Shown in pieces: positions 22,400 to 35,147 of a DNA stretch of 64,000 bases. This stretch comes from Lepturacanthus savala (lineage: Eukaryota > Chordata > Actinopteri > Scombriformes > Trichiuridae). The DNA lies in assembly GCA_030544235.1 (NCBI GenBank), contig CM060477.1:28148538-28212537 (forward strand). The letters are read 5' to 3'. The number at the start of each line of letters is the position of its first letter. Position 1 is the first letter of the stretch. The translations under genes were made by a program, and so were the position numbers. The notes under the pieces are model-generated. The model was given only the letters and a program-made list of their open reading frames with translations, searched no databases and was not told the origin of the DNA.

Positions 22400-22510
22400 G
22401 TTTCCGCTATGGGGACCTGATTTTTTGTCCCCACAACGAAACTGGTCCCCATACCGTGACTGTGTAAACAGACCGATGTCCCCATAACGTGAGGAATACC
22501 AGAACACACA

Positions 22511-22583
<73 letters not shown>

Positions 22584-22620
22584 CTCCTTTCTACATGTCC
22601 TCTGCTAACAAATCCCATCA
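22400..22620. repeat. (AC)n microsatellite and GGGGAC-rich flank
   Basis: GGGGAC or its complement occurs repeatedly at about 22411-22490, followed by an (AC)n run at 22504-22581. Read from the minus strand, the block next to the repeat (CTGGTATTCCTCACGTTATG) resembles the block beside the (AC)n run at 10700-10760, in inverted orientation relative to the gene. Confidence 0.6.
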
Positions 22621-23394
22621 GTGGCTTTAATGACCCTCTAGAGTCATAGCAGCAAGAAGGAGCGTCACTGAGTCTCCTTTCAGTTTTAGAAAAACTAAAT
22701 ATCTGTTTTTAAATTGTGTTGATAGGCCAAGTAAATCCACATTTATGGTAAATTATAGATGTTATATCTTTTCCAGATATTTTCATCGCATTCTGTACAC
22801 ATTCACTGCAGGAATAGATGAAAAAAGTAAAATGGTGTTGAAAAAAACAGAACAATACATCACATCAATCAATCAAAAATCAAACAGTGAAACACAACGT
22901 TTGGTTCCTGGGAAAAAAGAAAATGTGATCGTGATATTTAGATTAGAGATATTTAGTGTAATTTCCTGTTTAGTTCATGTTCTTTTTTCAAATGATGTGT
23001 GTCACTGGGAAGAATTGTTTAGTAAATATTTAAACAAAATCCTGCATTTTAAATAGTGTAAATAGTTGTAAATGACTTTGTTTTGTGCTAAAATCGAGTG
23101 TTGAAATTTATTAATATTTGTTTTCTAAGTTATAAAAATGTTCATATTATACATATATATAATATATATTGTAATCATATTATATAATTTCTTTTTGCAA
23201 GTTATAATTCATGTTTATGTGTTATAATTTGGTGCAAATAATATCAAAATGGAAAAATAAGTGTAAATTAGCACATATTAGGTTGTACTTACCAATACCA
23301 AACAAGGAAAAGTAGTTTTTAAGTTTCAATATAAAGGTCTGTTCTAACTTCTAATTGAATGAAATGTAATAATAAATAAATAAATAATCTTTAC
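22621..23394. other. Intergenic, nothing recognised
   Basis: AT-rich sequence. A 103-codon frame at 22745-23056 on the plus strand has no recognisable domain and no splice context; I consider it chance. Confidence 0.5.
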
Positions 23395-23652
23395 TTACAG
23401 ATAGTAAGTTCAATGTTTGATTTGGTGAAAATTTTCCAAAATTCTGAATGAAAGACAACCTTCAGTTGTGAGACAATGATGCTCACATGTCAAATGTCCA
23501 TAAGTAAACAGGATATCCTGTGACCTCATAAATTGTATGTCCTTCAAAATAAAAGCCCTCTTTTCACACCTAGCTGTTAAAACATTTTTTTTTCGAGAAT
23601 TGAATATAAACTAAATATTGCCATATGGCAACACTATGCATTAGAGGGTTAA
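23395..23652 (+). repeat. TTAA-family repeat, copy 4
   Basis: Carries the CACATGTCAAATGTCCATAA block, CAAAATAAAAGCCC, the palindrome TTGCCATATGGCAA and the end TTAGAGGG followed by TTAA at 23649-23652. Confidence 0.75.
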
Positions 23653-26600
23653 GAAAAAGAGAAAATACAAAAATCGCTGTATGGTAACCATGGTAACTGC
23701 CAAATGAAGAACGTATATGTTTTAACCATAATTAGTCTCATGACCTTTTACGCTAATCCGAAAAGCATAAAATTAAATATGGAGGTATTAATAAAACGCA
23801 TATCTGTGTATAAAATAGCATATGAGCGGATGAATAAGCAGATTAAACAGCTTTTGTCACACTGTTGTGAAGGTTATAGAACTGGTTTGAACAGGCTCAT
23901 ACCCTGAAGATGTGTGTTTCTCTATGAAAAGTGTAGCATCAGTGGTTGTGGCTCTGTGCTGCAGCACTGACGGATCCACATGTACGCTTCAGAACAAAAG
24001 GCTACTGGGCTGCAGAATACTGCATCTCCACTGTTTAATTACCTCAAACTAGACAGGCTGACCTTCCAGCTGCTGCCACACTACGTTTCCAAGAGCTGAA
24101 CCTTGCAAGTCAATGAGTTTCCCACATGTTCCTGCAAATATTTCACAATGAAAGCCTGGTTAAGAAATGAAGGCTTTCTGTCCAAGGAAATACTGAAAGG
24201 CTTCAGCAGGTAATTCAACACAGCAAAATGAGGGTTTATACTAAATTATGAGCTATTATAGTTCTCAACTGGAAATAAAGGTAGTTAATACAACCTGCTT
24301 CAAATAAAGACCTGTTACCTATTGCAGATGAGGTAAATAAAGGCTCGGTCACCCTGGAATATAGACAAGAAGGAAAAAAAAAACAGAGATCAAACATTGA
24401 AAAAATCATTTTACAATATTTTCTGTCCATGTTTTACATTTTTGAGCATTGCATTTCAAAATAAAAGGTCCTCACTATACTATAGGGGGCTACATATATG
24501 TGATGCTTGACTTTTATAAACGTGGGAATGAAAATTGCGATAAAATTTACAAAATTGGTCTGGCCTCTTGATGCTCAGCACCACTAAAACCTCTGATCCG
24601 AGAATCATCCCTGTGTTTCAGCTACATGTTTTGGGGACTATGCTACCTTGGCCTAATTTGGAATTGTTTAATCCTCTTTTGGGATGTGTTCCAACGTCTG
24701 ACGGCTGTGTAACTGTTGGTGTACTCAGCAGTTAGTTTCCACACTTCTTGAAAAAAGGAGTCCGTTTGTGTTTGTGCTCGTATCTGTTCACAATCCTCAC
24801 AGGGCCTTGAAAGAACAAAACCATGTGGGACATCTCCTCCTGTTTGTTTCTCAGCTCCATGATTGTTGTGTTAGTTGGTGTTTGTAGGTCAGACAGCAGT
24901 AGAGTCCTCAGCTTCTCCTCCCTGTGATGAGATGTGATCCTCTGTGACTCGTTAGATTCGATCACTCGTGTTTTTGGGGATGAAAACGAGGTTCACTGCC
25001 CACTCAGGGTTTACAAATGGGCGAATCCAGAGAGATAATCCCATCAGGGATCCCTCGTAATTGTTCATTCTGAGAATTGGCAGCGAACTGAAACTCTCCT
25101 GTTTCCATGATGATATTAATATCACGCTGTGAGAGTTTATGCAGACTTGCTGTTTACTGTAACTGTCTGGCAGCAAATGCCAAGGAATGACTGTAAAAAA
25201 TAAATTACAGCAAGTATAGTCTGCTTATACTTACAGTAGCAATATCATAGCTGAAAATACAGTAATTTAATTTGAGATTACTGTAAACCGTTATGTTCAT
25301 GCCACACTGTTAAATTCCCATCAGTGAGTTACAGAGACGGTTCTTTAAATGACATTTATGTGGCATATGTACCTATTTTCATAGCTCACACCGTGTTTAC
25401 AGAAACGTAATGGTCTGCTTCTTCTGGCAGAAATACCATTGCTGAAATGACTAGAGTGTAATCTGTGCTGCACGATGCAGACAGGACACTGTACCCTTCA
25501 TATTTCCTGTTGCCTGCAGCTCTAATATGTGGCTCTAACATTTAAAACAGATCTGCTGACCAAACAGAACAAAACATTTGGCAGTCTGTTCTGACACTGA
25601 GACGCGTTTAAAAACTGTCTGCAGAAGCATAAAGAAACACCTTGAAGTGTTTGAACAAAAAATAATCATTTAAAATGAGTTTGAGTGTTTTATTATTGCA
25701 GCATAATCTTCAAACTGGTGGTTTGTTTTAGAGAAGGGAAGCTGCTGCCTTAAAGTCTTTTACCAGGTTGGATTCATTCAAGGCCAAACCAGTTCACACA
25801 ATGAGCTGCTTAATCTCTGCTCACGTCAATGGGGATAAAAGGATGTCATTGTTCAACTATTCTAGAATCTTTGAGAGTTTTCAGACCAAATGGACCAATT
25901 CTGATAATAAAATGAATCATTTCACTCAAAACTGTTTATCCACTGTTTTATGGCTGCAACAGTAATATTAGTTTTACTCTGTTTGTGTAATTACTGGTTT
26001 ACCACCAGAAAGGGGGCGATAACAGTCTAACATACACCTTTAACTACAGTAACAGAATAGTTTATGTGATTTTCTACAGTTATGAAATGGTTGCTGTGAT
26101 TTTCTACAGTAACATAATGCTTATGTTGATCTTATACTGGAATTGTCTACAGCAACATAATGGTTACTGGGATTTTATACTGGGCTTTTATACAGTAACG
26201 TAATAGTTAGTGTGATTTTCTACAGCAACATTGAGGGAGAAGGAGTTTGAAGAAGTAAAAGTGTTGAGAGAAGCTACACCTGCTTTTCTTATTATATATT
26301 TCATATTTATAAGCTGGAATAGTTACAGTGAAAGAATAACACATAATGGTAACTGTGATTTCTACAGAAACATAATGGTTCTACCACATCTCATAAACTG
26401 GGTGGTGCATGTTAGAATCTAGATTGATTTTGTACAGTATTTGTATAAGTGTTGTTTGAGTATACAGTGAGAACCTTAAATTACTAATCAGACTAACCTC
26501 ACATGACATCCTATAGAGAGAAATCTACCCACAATCAGTATATACAGTTGTTGCAGACAACATAGAAACAGGCTAGCAGCAGTCTGTCAACTGATGTACA

Positions 26601-27300
26601 TAAAACAAAGTATATTGGAGAAAATATCTGAATTTGGATGAATCAAACACTTCTAAGTGTAGTTAAGTTCCAGGTGTGTGAAAATAATCTAAATAAATGC
26701 TGCACATGTGCACATTCATACATTGTTTTATTCCTTCTACCTCATTGTTTCTTGTAACATGCACGATGAAGGCTGAGGCGACTATAGCATACAGCTGGAT
26801 ACAAAGAGATCTGCAGCGACAGCTGCTAAATAATGTAGGTGTAATATCACAAAATGGACGCCTGAATCAGAGAGTGGAGGGTGGAGGAGGAGGAGGAGGA
26901 GGGGGAGGAGCTCTAGGAGCAGAATCATTCCCTTGTGCATAAGCAAAGATCAATAACAATAATAAAGCACAGTGGTGAATTATTCATCAATGCTCTGGCC
27001 TCTCTCTGTCTCCACTTCTTTCTTATTCCTCCACAATATCCTCAGCTGATTCAACTTCATCATGACGTGCTACACTGCCACTGCTGTCTGTCTCCATGAA
27101 AACGTATTTTTACTAACAAAGAGACAAATGCATATTATTAGCCTTTTTGTATTTTTTTGGACATGCGATGCCTGATGAATAGATAACGTCATCTTTGATC
27201 GCAGACGGTCTTTGGAGTCTGCGCCAATTCTGTCAGAGGACGGTGTTTGTAAAGCTGTGTGAAGTCGACTGTAGCGACTGACACAAATTAAAGATGAGAA
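23653..27300. other. Intergenic desert with one CNE-like stretch
   Basis: No gene supported. At about 23900-24230 there is a GC-balanced, repeat-free stretch with homeodomain-type TAATTA-like sites that may be conserved non-coding DNA. A (GGA)n tract lies at 26881-26910. Loosely repeated AACATAATGG(T/C)TA(C/G)TG words occur at about 26030-26400, suggesting an old minisatellite of about 55-60 bp period. The other short open frames look random. Confidence 0.4.
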
Positions 27301-28345
27301 GTCGCTGCATTCACTGTCCCCAAAATATCAACTATTTAACATATTAAATATATTAAAATTCTAGTTATGTCGAGACTTTTATAATGTTGCCGGTGTGTTT
27401 ACAGACCATCATAACTGCTGTAGAGATTTGGGGAAATGCAAACCTGGAAAAATGTTGCTGTGGTTTCTAAGCTAATCCATGAAGATTTAAGCATTTTAGC
27501 ATCTTTCAGCTCGTTGTTTTGCTTTTATGTTTTCATTGACTCTCTCTGATCTCATTAGCATCATATATCCAGCTGCTGTTTTCAGTAAATGAATTTGAGT
27601 GAATTTTGAGTGTGAAAGGAAACAAATAAAAGTGCAACCAGTGCAAACTAAACTGTTCTATTTGCCGACTGAGAACAAAAAAATTGAGACCTAAAGGGAT
27701 TGAAGCACGAATCATGTAAACGAAACAGAAAAATACATTTTAAATATTTAATCAGTAGCCTTTCATGGGTTTATCTGATTTGTTGATCATTTGGCTGCAA
27801 TCTGCATCTTCACCACTAGATGCCACTAGACACTACACACTGCTCCTTTAATGCTAAACATAAGCTATTACAGAAGCTGCAACTATCAGAACTACAACCA
27901 TTAGTATCTAGATTAATTGCAAACTGTTAAATGTATTGACAATTATTGTTATTAACTACCTTAATATATATAATATATATTTTATAAAACAAATCTCCAA
28001 ATTCACTACAATATCAGAATATTCTCTGGTTTATTTACTGTAATATGAATATTTTTGAGGCGCTGATTGTTCAGGTTAGAACGAGACATCATGTTATTTT
28101 TCACCTTTATCTGACATTCTATGAACCAATCACAAATCTATTAATCAATAAAATATGAAAATGATTAATTAAACATGAAAATAATCATTAGTTGCAGACA
28201 TATATAACATTTTGTTCCTAAACATGAACTGAAAGTGTACAGGAAGTTAAAATGATTATCTTAGATCCTAAATTTGGGCCAAATAGGAAGCGACTGGTGG
28301 CATAATTGATTAAAAAAAACACTTTTACTCATAATTATTGTCCTG

Positions 28346-28378
<33 letters not shown>

Positions 28379-29153
28379 CACCACCTGATCAGAGCTGATA
28401 AAGTCCACTGGGATCTGTGTGTTCAGGTTCAGTTTTTCAGACAATGAATAAACTGAAGCTAACGAGCTGCAGTGATCTATTTTTAATCTGTTTTTACCAG
28501 CAAACTCTAGAAATGAGAGCAGATAAATGCAGATTATATGATTACATACATAGCACAGCAATCACCTTCATAAGTAAACAGGATATTGTGCAGTGTCACT
28601 ACAATTATTCATTCATTCACAGGGGTCAAGCCACCGTGTCATCCATCACTGTAATGAATCAGTTTATTTATTCTTTTTTATTAAACTCAAATATTCCACG
28701 TTCCAATATATGGAAACTAATTATAGTTGTTATCAGCGCTGTAAACAGCAATGTTTTTTCTCAGTTTTAATCACACACAGAAAAAAGGCCAGTCAGCGTT
28801 TCTCTAATAGCTCAGTGTTTTGTTTTTTAATGGTGTTTCTGCTGCTTCTTCATCGGCCCATTACAGCCGGAGGTGCTGCGAGTTCACATGTGATTGTTCT
28901 AAAGAAAATTCATAAAACTTTGTTCTGGATATATTAACGGTCAGGCCTCTGCACTAAAACATCTATTTAAAAAATATTCAAAGGGATTTTTACACATTGG
29001 ATTGTTTAAAAACGTTCAGTTTCATGCCCTCAGCCCCCTGTCAAACACATTCAGCAGATTGTCATGAAGTTTGCAAAGCGACACTTTTCATTTTGTCGTC
29101 CCGTCTCACTCAGGTAAATAAACAGTAACTAAATAAATGATAACTTCTACTTT
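27301..29153. other. Intergenic, (GAT)n tract
   Basis: AT-rich desert. The words CACTAGATGCCACTAGACAC and CACACTGCTCCTTTAA (about 27812-27850) belong to a common fish dispersed repeat. A (GAT)n tract is at 28346-28378. Overlapping open frames at 28325-28937 match no family. Confidence 0.45.
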
Positions 29154-29400
29154 TTAACCCTCTGTTGAATAGTGTTACCATATGGCGCAGTTACTTTATC
29201 TTCATTTTTCTAAAAAGCTATAATATACAGTAAAATCCATGTTTTTATAGCTAGGTGTGAAAAGGAGGCTTTTATTTTGAAGGATATACGATTTATGAGG
29301 TCACATGACCAGGATATCCTGTTTGCTCATGTGCATTTGACATGTGAGCATCATTGACTCAACCAAAGGTTGCCTTTTATTCACAATTTTGAAATTTTTT
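29154..29400 (-). repeat. TTAA-family repeat, copy 5
   Basis: Minus-oriented copy starting TTAACCCTCTG (TTAA at 29154-29157), with ACCATATGGC, GGGCTTTTATTTTG-like and TCATGTGCATTTGACATGTG blocks in the expected reversed order. Confidence 0.75.
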
Positions 29401-29426
29401 TACCAAATAAAGAAATAAAAATAAAA

Positions 29427-29510
29427 TTAAAGAAATAAAGTTTACTTAGCCTATATAGTGAGTTATTTTTTATAACTCACTATATAGGCTAAGTAAACAT
29501 TATTTCTTTA
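29427..29510. repeat. Near-perfect 39-bp inverted repeat
   Basis: Arms of about 39 bases centred on 29468 (TTAGCCTATATAGTGAGTTA on one side and its complement on the other) with a loop of only a few bases. It lies between two same-orientation TTAA-family copies. It could form a long hairpin or cruciform; no gene is associated. Confidence 0.85.
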
Positions 29511-29539
29511 ATGTTATTTTTTACAATTAAACTAAAAAG

Positions 29540-30010
29540 AAATTATTACATACTGTTACCATATGGCAACTTTATCTTTATTTTTTTTTATAAAAAAGCT
29601 GTGATAGAAAATCTATGTTTTTACAGTTAGGCATGAAAAGAAGGCTTTTATTTTGAAGGACATACAATTTATGAGGTCACATGACCAAAGTATCTGGTTT
29701 GCTCATGGACATTTGACATGTCTCATAACCAAAGGTTGTCTTTTATTCAGAATTTGGGAAAATTTTCACACAATGAAAAAGCTGAACTTGAATTTAATTC
29801 ATTTTTTTTATTTTATTTTGCTAAAATAGATTTGTTGCCATATGCCAAAAATATGCAAATATAATTCCTAGTGTATACAACCTGTCCCATTGACTTACAT
29901 AGGATGAAACCATCCTGAAACTATGTTTACAACTTTTTCTACTATTTCTTAAATATATCTATTATTTAGGGCATTTTAAGTAATAAAATAATATGATTTT
30001 GGAGGTCGTT
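29540..30010 (-). repeat. TTAA-family repeat, copy 6 (long)
   Basis: Minus-oriented longer copy: terminal TACTGTTACCATATGGCAAC, the GACATTTGACATGTC block, a second TTGCCATATGCCAA palindrome near 29832, and the internal GACTTACATAGGATGAAACC block that is also at 7880-8030, 8220 and 41030. The terminal CCCTC-TTAA is not preserved. Confidence 0.65.
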
Positions 30011-32443
30011 TGACACACAATTCGAAATCGTGACTAAAATCCAATTAATTATACAGCCTTACTCTCAAGATAACATTTTGTCCCAATACTTGACATTTTC
30101 TTCTTGTGTGGAACTGTAAACTAGGCTCCATCATGGCTCTTGTGTAAATCTCCCACATTCATATAAACTTCCCCTGCGATCTTTTAAAACTGTGAAGGAC
30201 ATTTTTTGGTTAAGATACAAAGAGAGTAACTGCTACTTCATTTATTTTTTTCTTTCGGATCAGACAAACCTGGCCTGAACTCCCACAGAGGGAAGATTTT
30301 TTCAGACAGTGAATAATAAATAATCTGAAGACAAATTTCATTTCCCTTTCTGGGGACTTTCATGGTCAACACATCATACTTTGTATTTGTGATAAAAAAG
30401 ATTGTTGGTATTTTGTCTTTTCTGATTGTCAGATCAATACAGCCCTCACTGGGAGTCCACACAGGAAGTGGGATGATAGCACCTAAAATCTGCAGAGACT
30501 CCAATCTGCGATCAAGTGTTTTGACTATTTCTGCTACCACAGTACATCAATCAGCACCTAACCCACACACAACTGATAAAACCACACTCAACACTACAGG
30601 AATTTTAAAACCCAAAGTAAACGTGAATTTGTGTCGCATCAGGCATAAACAGAATCATCACAAATGTTCTTCTCTTGAATTTCAAACATGCACACGCTAC
30701 AAGATTTGAAAACAGGCCAATGGTGCATCACACATTGCAGGATATTAATAATCATGCCAGGTGATCTCATGGGGAAGCAGGTGTAAAACAAACAGGGACT
30801 GATTTGCTGCAACAATTTGATTTAGTGATGAAAAAAAACTAACAACTCTGGATGAAACAATGGTTCTGGAGTTTGAGTCTGTTCTTCAGCGAGAGCTGGA
30901 GGTGAGATTCAACTGTCAGTGTTAATATCTGTTAACAGTAGCATGCTATCTAACATTAGCCTCTAGGGCTAGTAAGTTTACAGTTGCTTGGCAACACCAT
31001 CAAATGCTCTGATGTCATTTGCGCTTGCTCATCCTGTCTCGTTGCAGACTTTTCTCTCTCGTTGGCTCGGAAAGTAGAAATGAATTTTAAATTCAAAATA
31101 TAAAATGTTGCTGCCTGACTACATGACTCAGGAGGTTTCAGGTTAGATCTGTACACCCTTTACTTTAGAAGATAATCCAGGACAAACATTGGTCCAAGAC
31201 CAGATTTCTGGGACTTTGAGACCAGAGGGGGCAATCTGGGATTAAATCAAAAACTTCCACGAGCCTGTAGGCAAGGGACTGAAAGCAGTTAAATTAACCC
31301 AAGTCTTGGACTGGATATCCACTGGCTCCAGAAATATTGAAGCTTGCCTCCAAAGGATTATCTGTTTTCAGCCAATGGGTTTCGAGATTAGTCTGAACCT
31401 GGTTTCAGTATAACATGTTGAAAAGGTAGCACGAACAGTTTCACCGGGCTGACTGAAAGTAGAACTCAAGAAATCAACAGTGTTTTCATTCAGTGATTCA
31501 CTGATTTTACTGATTGAGTAGAATCTGTGTCGTGTGATTTTTAAACAGCTGTCGGTGCAGATTAGGCTTCACTAAACGTGACAGAAATAGACTCGGAGTG
31601 TTAGAGGAGTGTGGGGAGTCTCTGTGGGACGCACAACGCTTGTGGAGCTTCTGTCAATCTCAAAGATCTACGAGGAGAAACCATCAGTTTATTCAGTAGA
31701 ATCTGCTGTGGTAGACATGAGAGACAACTTCTACGCTTCCTTTTCCAGGCGTCATCTTTCCTGGCAGAAGCAGTGGCGTCGTTTTCAGAAATGAGCAGCA
31801 CCAGTTTACAACAACTCCCATGACGGAAAATGAATAAACACTCAACAAATACATGAATGCAACACTTTTATGCCAGGCAAAACATATAAAACCAAAAAAA
31901 CAGGAAAAATGACACATAAATAACTGTATGCACCAGAATTTTTTTTTTTTTTTTGCCTGTTTTTTTTTTCTTTCTTTTTGTGCAGGGAAGGAGCTTATGT
32001 GTTTGGAGCTCATCGATATCAAAGAGCAAATTCTTTTATTGCAAACGTTGAAGCACAGGTGGCAGAACAAACATGCAAAAAAAACATATGGCCTTAAATA
32101 ACACATATTCCCAACTGTATGTCTGCCTGTTTTTTCCTTGTCCCAGATTTTTTTTTTCTTTTTTTGGCCTGGCCCTAATACTCCTTCATACAACCAGGAT
32201 GGAACACATATTTGGAGATCATTGATATCAAAGAGCAAACCACCGCTGGTAAACAGCACCAATCACAGCTCCTGTGGTCCGCATTGATGTGATGTGTAGT
32301 TTTTTAGAGGTGAAGGAAGTGGTCAGTCTATGACGTAGGGGTCTGTGTTGATGCTGTAGGTACGTAAGAAGAAGCATAAACTCAATGTTAGTGTGCCAAG
32401 ATAATCCATCCATCTAACAGGTGCTGATTAAATAGTATGATTA
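30011..32443. other. Intergenic, unassigned ORFs and T-runs
   Basis: No gene supported. A 100-codon minus-strand frame (30238-30540) and a plus-strand frame over the same region (30362-30709) match no family I know. At 31937-32230 long T-runs accompany two related copies of the word ATCGATATCAAAGAGCAAA-like sequence (about 32011 and 32222), a small tandem duplication of about 210 bp. Confidence 0.45.
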
Positions 32444-32906
32444 TTGTCAAAAATGTGCAGATTTATCACAAAAGACGATGCCACAAGTTTTAAGGATCTA
32501 ATTGTCATGCTGACTGCAGGAATGTCAACCAGAGCTCTTGCCTGCGAATTGATTGTTCATTTTACTACAATAAGACGTCTCCAACATCATTTCCAAGAAT
32601 TTGCCATCATGTCCAGCAAGCCTCACAACCGAAGACCACATTAATCCATGTCCAAGCTGTCAGAAACCATCTCAGGGATTTGTCCTCACCAGGGTTTTGA
32701 CCTGATTGCAGATCGTTGGTACTGACTTTAGCTGGAAAATGCATCTGAGGTCAAGTGAGTCCACCATGTTATGGTCTGGGTGGGCACAAGATATAGACAA
32801 TAAACACTAGCTTATTTTATACATGGAAATTTCAATACACAGAGATACCTTCATTAGGCCCATTGTTGTTCCATTCACTCACCTCCATCACCTCATGTTT
32901 CAGTAC
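32444..32906 (+). pseudogene. Tc1-like transposase remnant
   Basis: The 66-codon frame 32444-32644 encodes the second helix-turn-helix region of a Tc1/mariner transposase (LACELIVHFTTIRRLQHHF followed by KPHNRRP), which recognises the transposon ends. After a stop and an internal deletion the sequence picks up again at about 32758 with the coding trace of the catalytic domain (HHVMVWVG-like, then FIHGNFNTQRY) with further stops. It is inactive: truncated, internally deleted and frame-broken. Confidence 0.8.
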
Positions 32907-33121
32907 ACTGCAGAAAAAATAAATGAATTGATATAATTAGTCCAAAATTGAGTAGAATTATCTTATTCCATTGGCAGATAAGTTAACTTCTTCATGATTT
33001 GGGCCAATTTGGTCTTGAAGACCAAACAAGACAACATTAAATTTACTAAAATCTAGAAAAAAATGAAATTTTAATCAATATTGGACTAATTGTACCAGAT
33101 ATTTTCATCTTTTTTGTAGCT
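32907..33121. mobile_element. CACTGCA-type MITE
   Basis: Starts CACTGCAGAAAAAATAAATG and ends near TCTTTTTTGTAG, giving inverted ends of the common fish CACTGCA family. Internal words (TTCCATTGGCAGATAAGTTA and ATATTGGACTAATTGTACCA) are shared with 8080-8190 and 54500-54775. Confidence 0.6.
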
Positions 33122-33319
33122 CTACACAATTACACAGTTACCCCACTAATCTAAACACTAACATGTTCCAATTGCTGTCAATATCCAGTTCCTTCACACA
33201 GCCATCAAAGAGGAGTGGACCAACATTCCACAGATAAAAAACAATAACCTAATCAACTCATTGAGAAAGTGACATGTTACACACAAATGGTGGTCACCCC
33301 ACATCCTGACTAGTTTTCT

Positions 33320-33830
33320 GCCCCTTTTATTCAGAGACAGCCAAGGGTCTCTGCACATTCTCTTAGCATTTTAAACCAAAGTGGGGATTTTGGCCTGGTG
33401 CAGAAATTACCTACTTTATAATAGATTCATAATTAGCTTTGTACCCGTTTGTGCTCTTGGCCTGGCACAGCCGTTCAAGCTGTACCTCCTTGACAGGCAA
33501 ACAATTGATTCCCATGTCTGCTGATAAATAAGTCATAAAGAGGCTGCAGCAAGTGGTAGCTGCTCTCTATTCATTAGTACAACAGGATAGTGTCTGCCGA
33601 GAGCTGGGATGCATCTCTGTAGGCGGCCAGACTTAAGAACGACAAAAGAGTTTCCATTTTAATGAGTTTGACTGTGTTTAGCGTTGAATCTTTACACATG
33701 CCTCTGCATGTGTCAGGCAGCCATTGTGGCTTCAAACAGTGGTTGCCCAATAATAGCTTAGTGTAACCAGGCAGATCTGTCAAACACACTTCTCCACATG
33801 CAGAGTGTTGTGAGTGATCCCCTGAGAGAG
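33320..33830. promoter_or_regulatory. Candidate conserved non-coding element
   Basis: About 500 bases of repeat-free, compositionally balanced sequence with several homeodomain-like sites (TAATTA-type near 33430 and TTCATTAG near 33571) and no protein-like frame. It resembles developmental enhancer DNA in a gene desert. A link to hs3st5 or another distant gene is inference only. Confidence 0.4.
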
Positions 33831-35050
33831 ATGCTTAACGTTAAAGTGTGTAGAGTTATAAGCTTTTTATTTATCGCCTTTCCAAAACCAAACATGCGTG
33901 TAAAAAAAATGGAATAGCATTTGATATAGCATCTTTTGTTTTAATATGCCTTCTGTATAACAAAGTTGTTGTTTTCCAGTTTGCAATTATTTCCATTTAT
34001 GCATTTTCCATTTTAAATGCACTATTTAAAAAATGCTGACAAATATTTATGAAAAAGTGCATGCATCTACATGAATTAAAGATGTGTCAATAACCATTAT
34101 ATACCTGAATCATAGTCCCTGAATCATATATATATATCGTCATCAAATACATATTTTGCAGGTTCTCTTCTTTTTATATTTGTTAGTTTGATATAGTAAA
34201 GGGCTACCCTGGGTTCCGGAAAATTATATTGGTTCAATAGACCTTTTTCATGGCAGCCATATTGACATAAAATAGGTACACAGATGTTATCAGTACAGTT
34301 ACACATTTACATAGAGTTAAATCAAGCTAAGGCTGGAGCTTGATTAGTCCTCAGACTACTGTCCTTGTCCCAGTCTACATACGTGGGAAGGAAATCAATT
34401 AATTAATGAAGTCATGTCTCCTCCGATATGCCCGGAGACGATATGTTTTTAGCTTTTTAGTATTGGGCCGTTACCTTGACACTTGCTTGGCAATAAAACT
34501 CGCAAAAGAATTTGGCAAGAAAATCTGGTAAACTTGTGAGTTAGCAACCCAGAGGTAAACTGGCACAATGGATAATTTTGCAAATATGTGCACATCATAC
34601 TTTCTGTGTGGTTTACTCACCAAGTTACCAGCTTCTTCTGGTTTGAGTTACTCTCTTTGTGTTTTACATACCATTTCTGGGTGGTGCAGAACTCTAATGG
34701 ATCCATAGATCATCTCATCCAGTTTCAGTCCAACCACAGGGTTTATCCAGACATTCTTAAATTGAAATTACTACTTTTTTTTATGTCCCTCAATATATTT
34801 TTTACTACCAGCATGAGTTCCAGCTTCAACTCTAGCAACATGAATTGTAAAGTAATTGCGACAAGTAAAGAAATAAAATCTAAAATATTTACAATAGATT
34901 TATAAACCATATAAATTTAAATCGTTAAGTGAACACAGAAACCAGCCCAGCCTCCCTTGGCAGGACTTTGTTGGTTCAGCTAAAGCAGCAACAGCTACAG
35001 TAATATACAAGCTAATAGCAAGCTAATGAATTATCACTTAAATCAAAAGA
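33831..35050. other. Intergenic, nothing recognised
   Basis: AT-rich desert with no convincing reading frame, RNA gene or element end; a 105-codon plus-strand frame at 34588-34905 looks random. Confidence 0.5.
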
Positions 35051-35147
35051 TTCAAAGCATTTATTGTCATGTGCACAGTATAGAAACAGGTTCATTGTAC
35101 AGAGAAACCTGTTTCTACACTGTGCACATGACAATAAACGCTTTGAA
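35051..35147. repeat. 42-bp inverted repeat of a retroelement-like tail
   Basis: Two 42-base arms with two mismatches and a 13-base loop. The right arm reads CACATGACAATAAACGCTTTGAA, which closely matches the AATAAA-bearing tail at about 45441-45465. It looks like two retroelement 3' tails joined head to head. Confidence 0.85.

Noticed and set aside
30238..30540. 100-codon minus-strand frame
   Set aside because: Looks moderately protein-like but has no recognisable motif and no supporting splice or promoter signals; left unassigned within an intergenic entry.
31693..32262. 189-codon minus-strand frame with membrane-like hydrophobic stretches
   Set aside because: Composed largely of translated A/T runs (poly-Lys, poly-Phe) and covers small duplicated repeats; no domain, no splice context.
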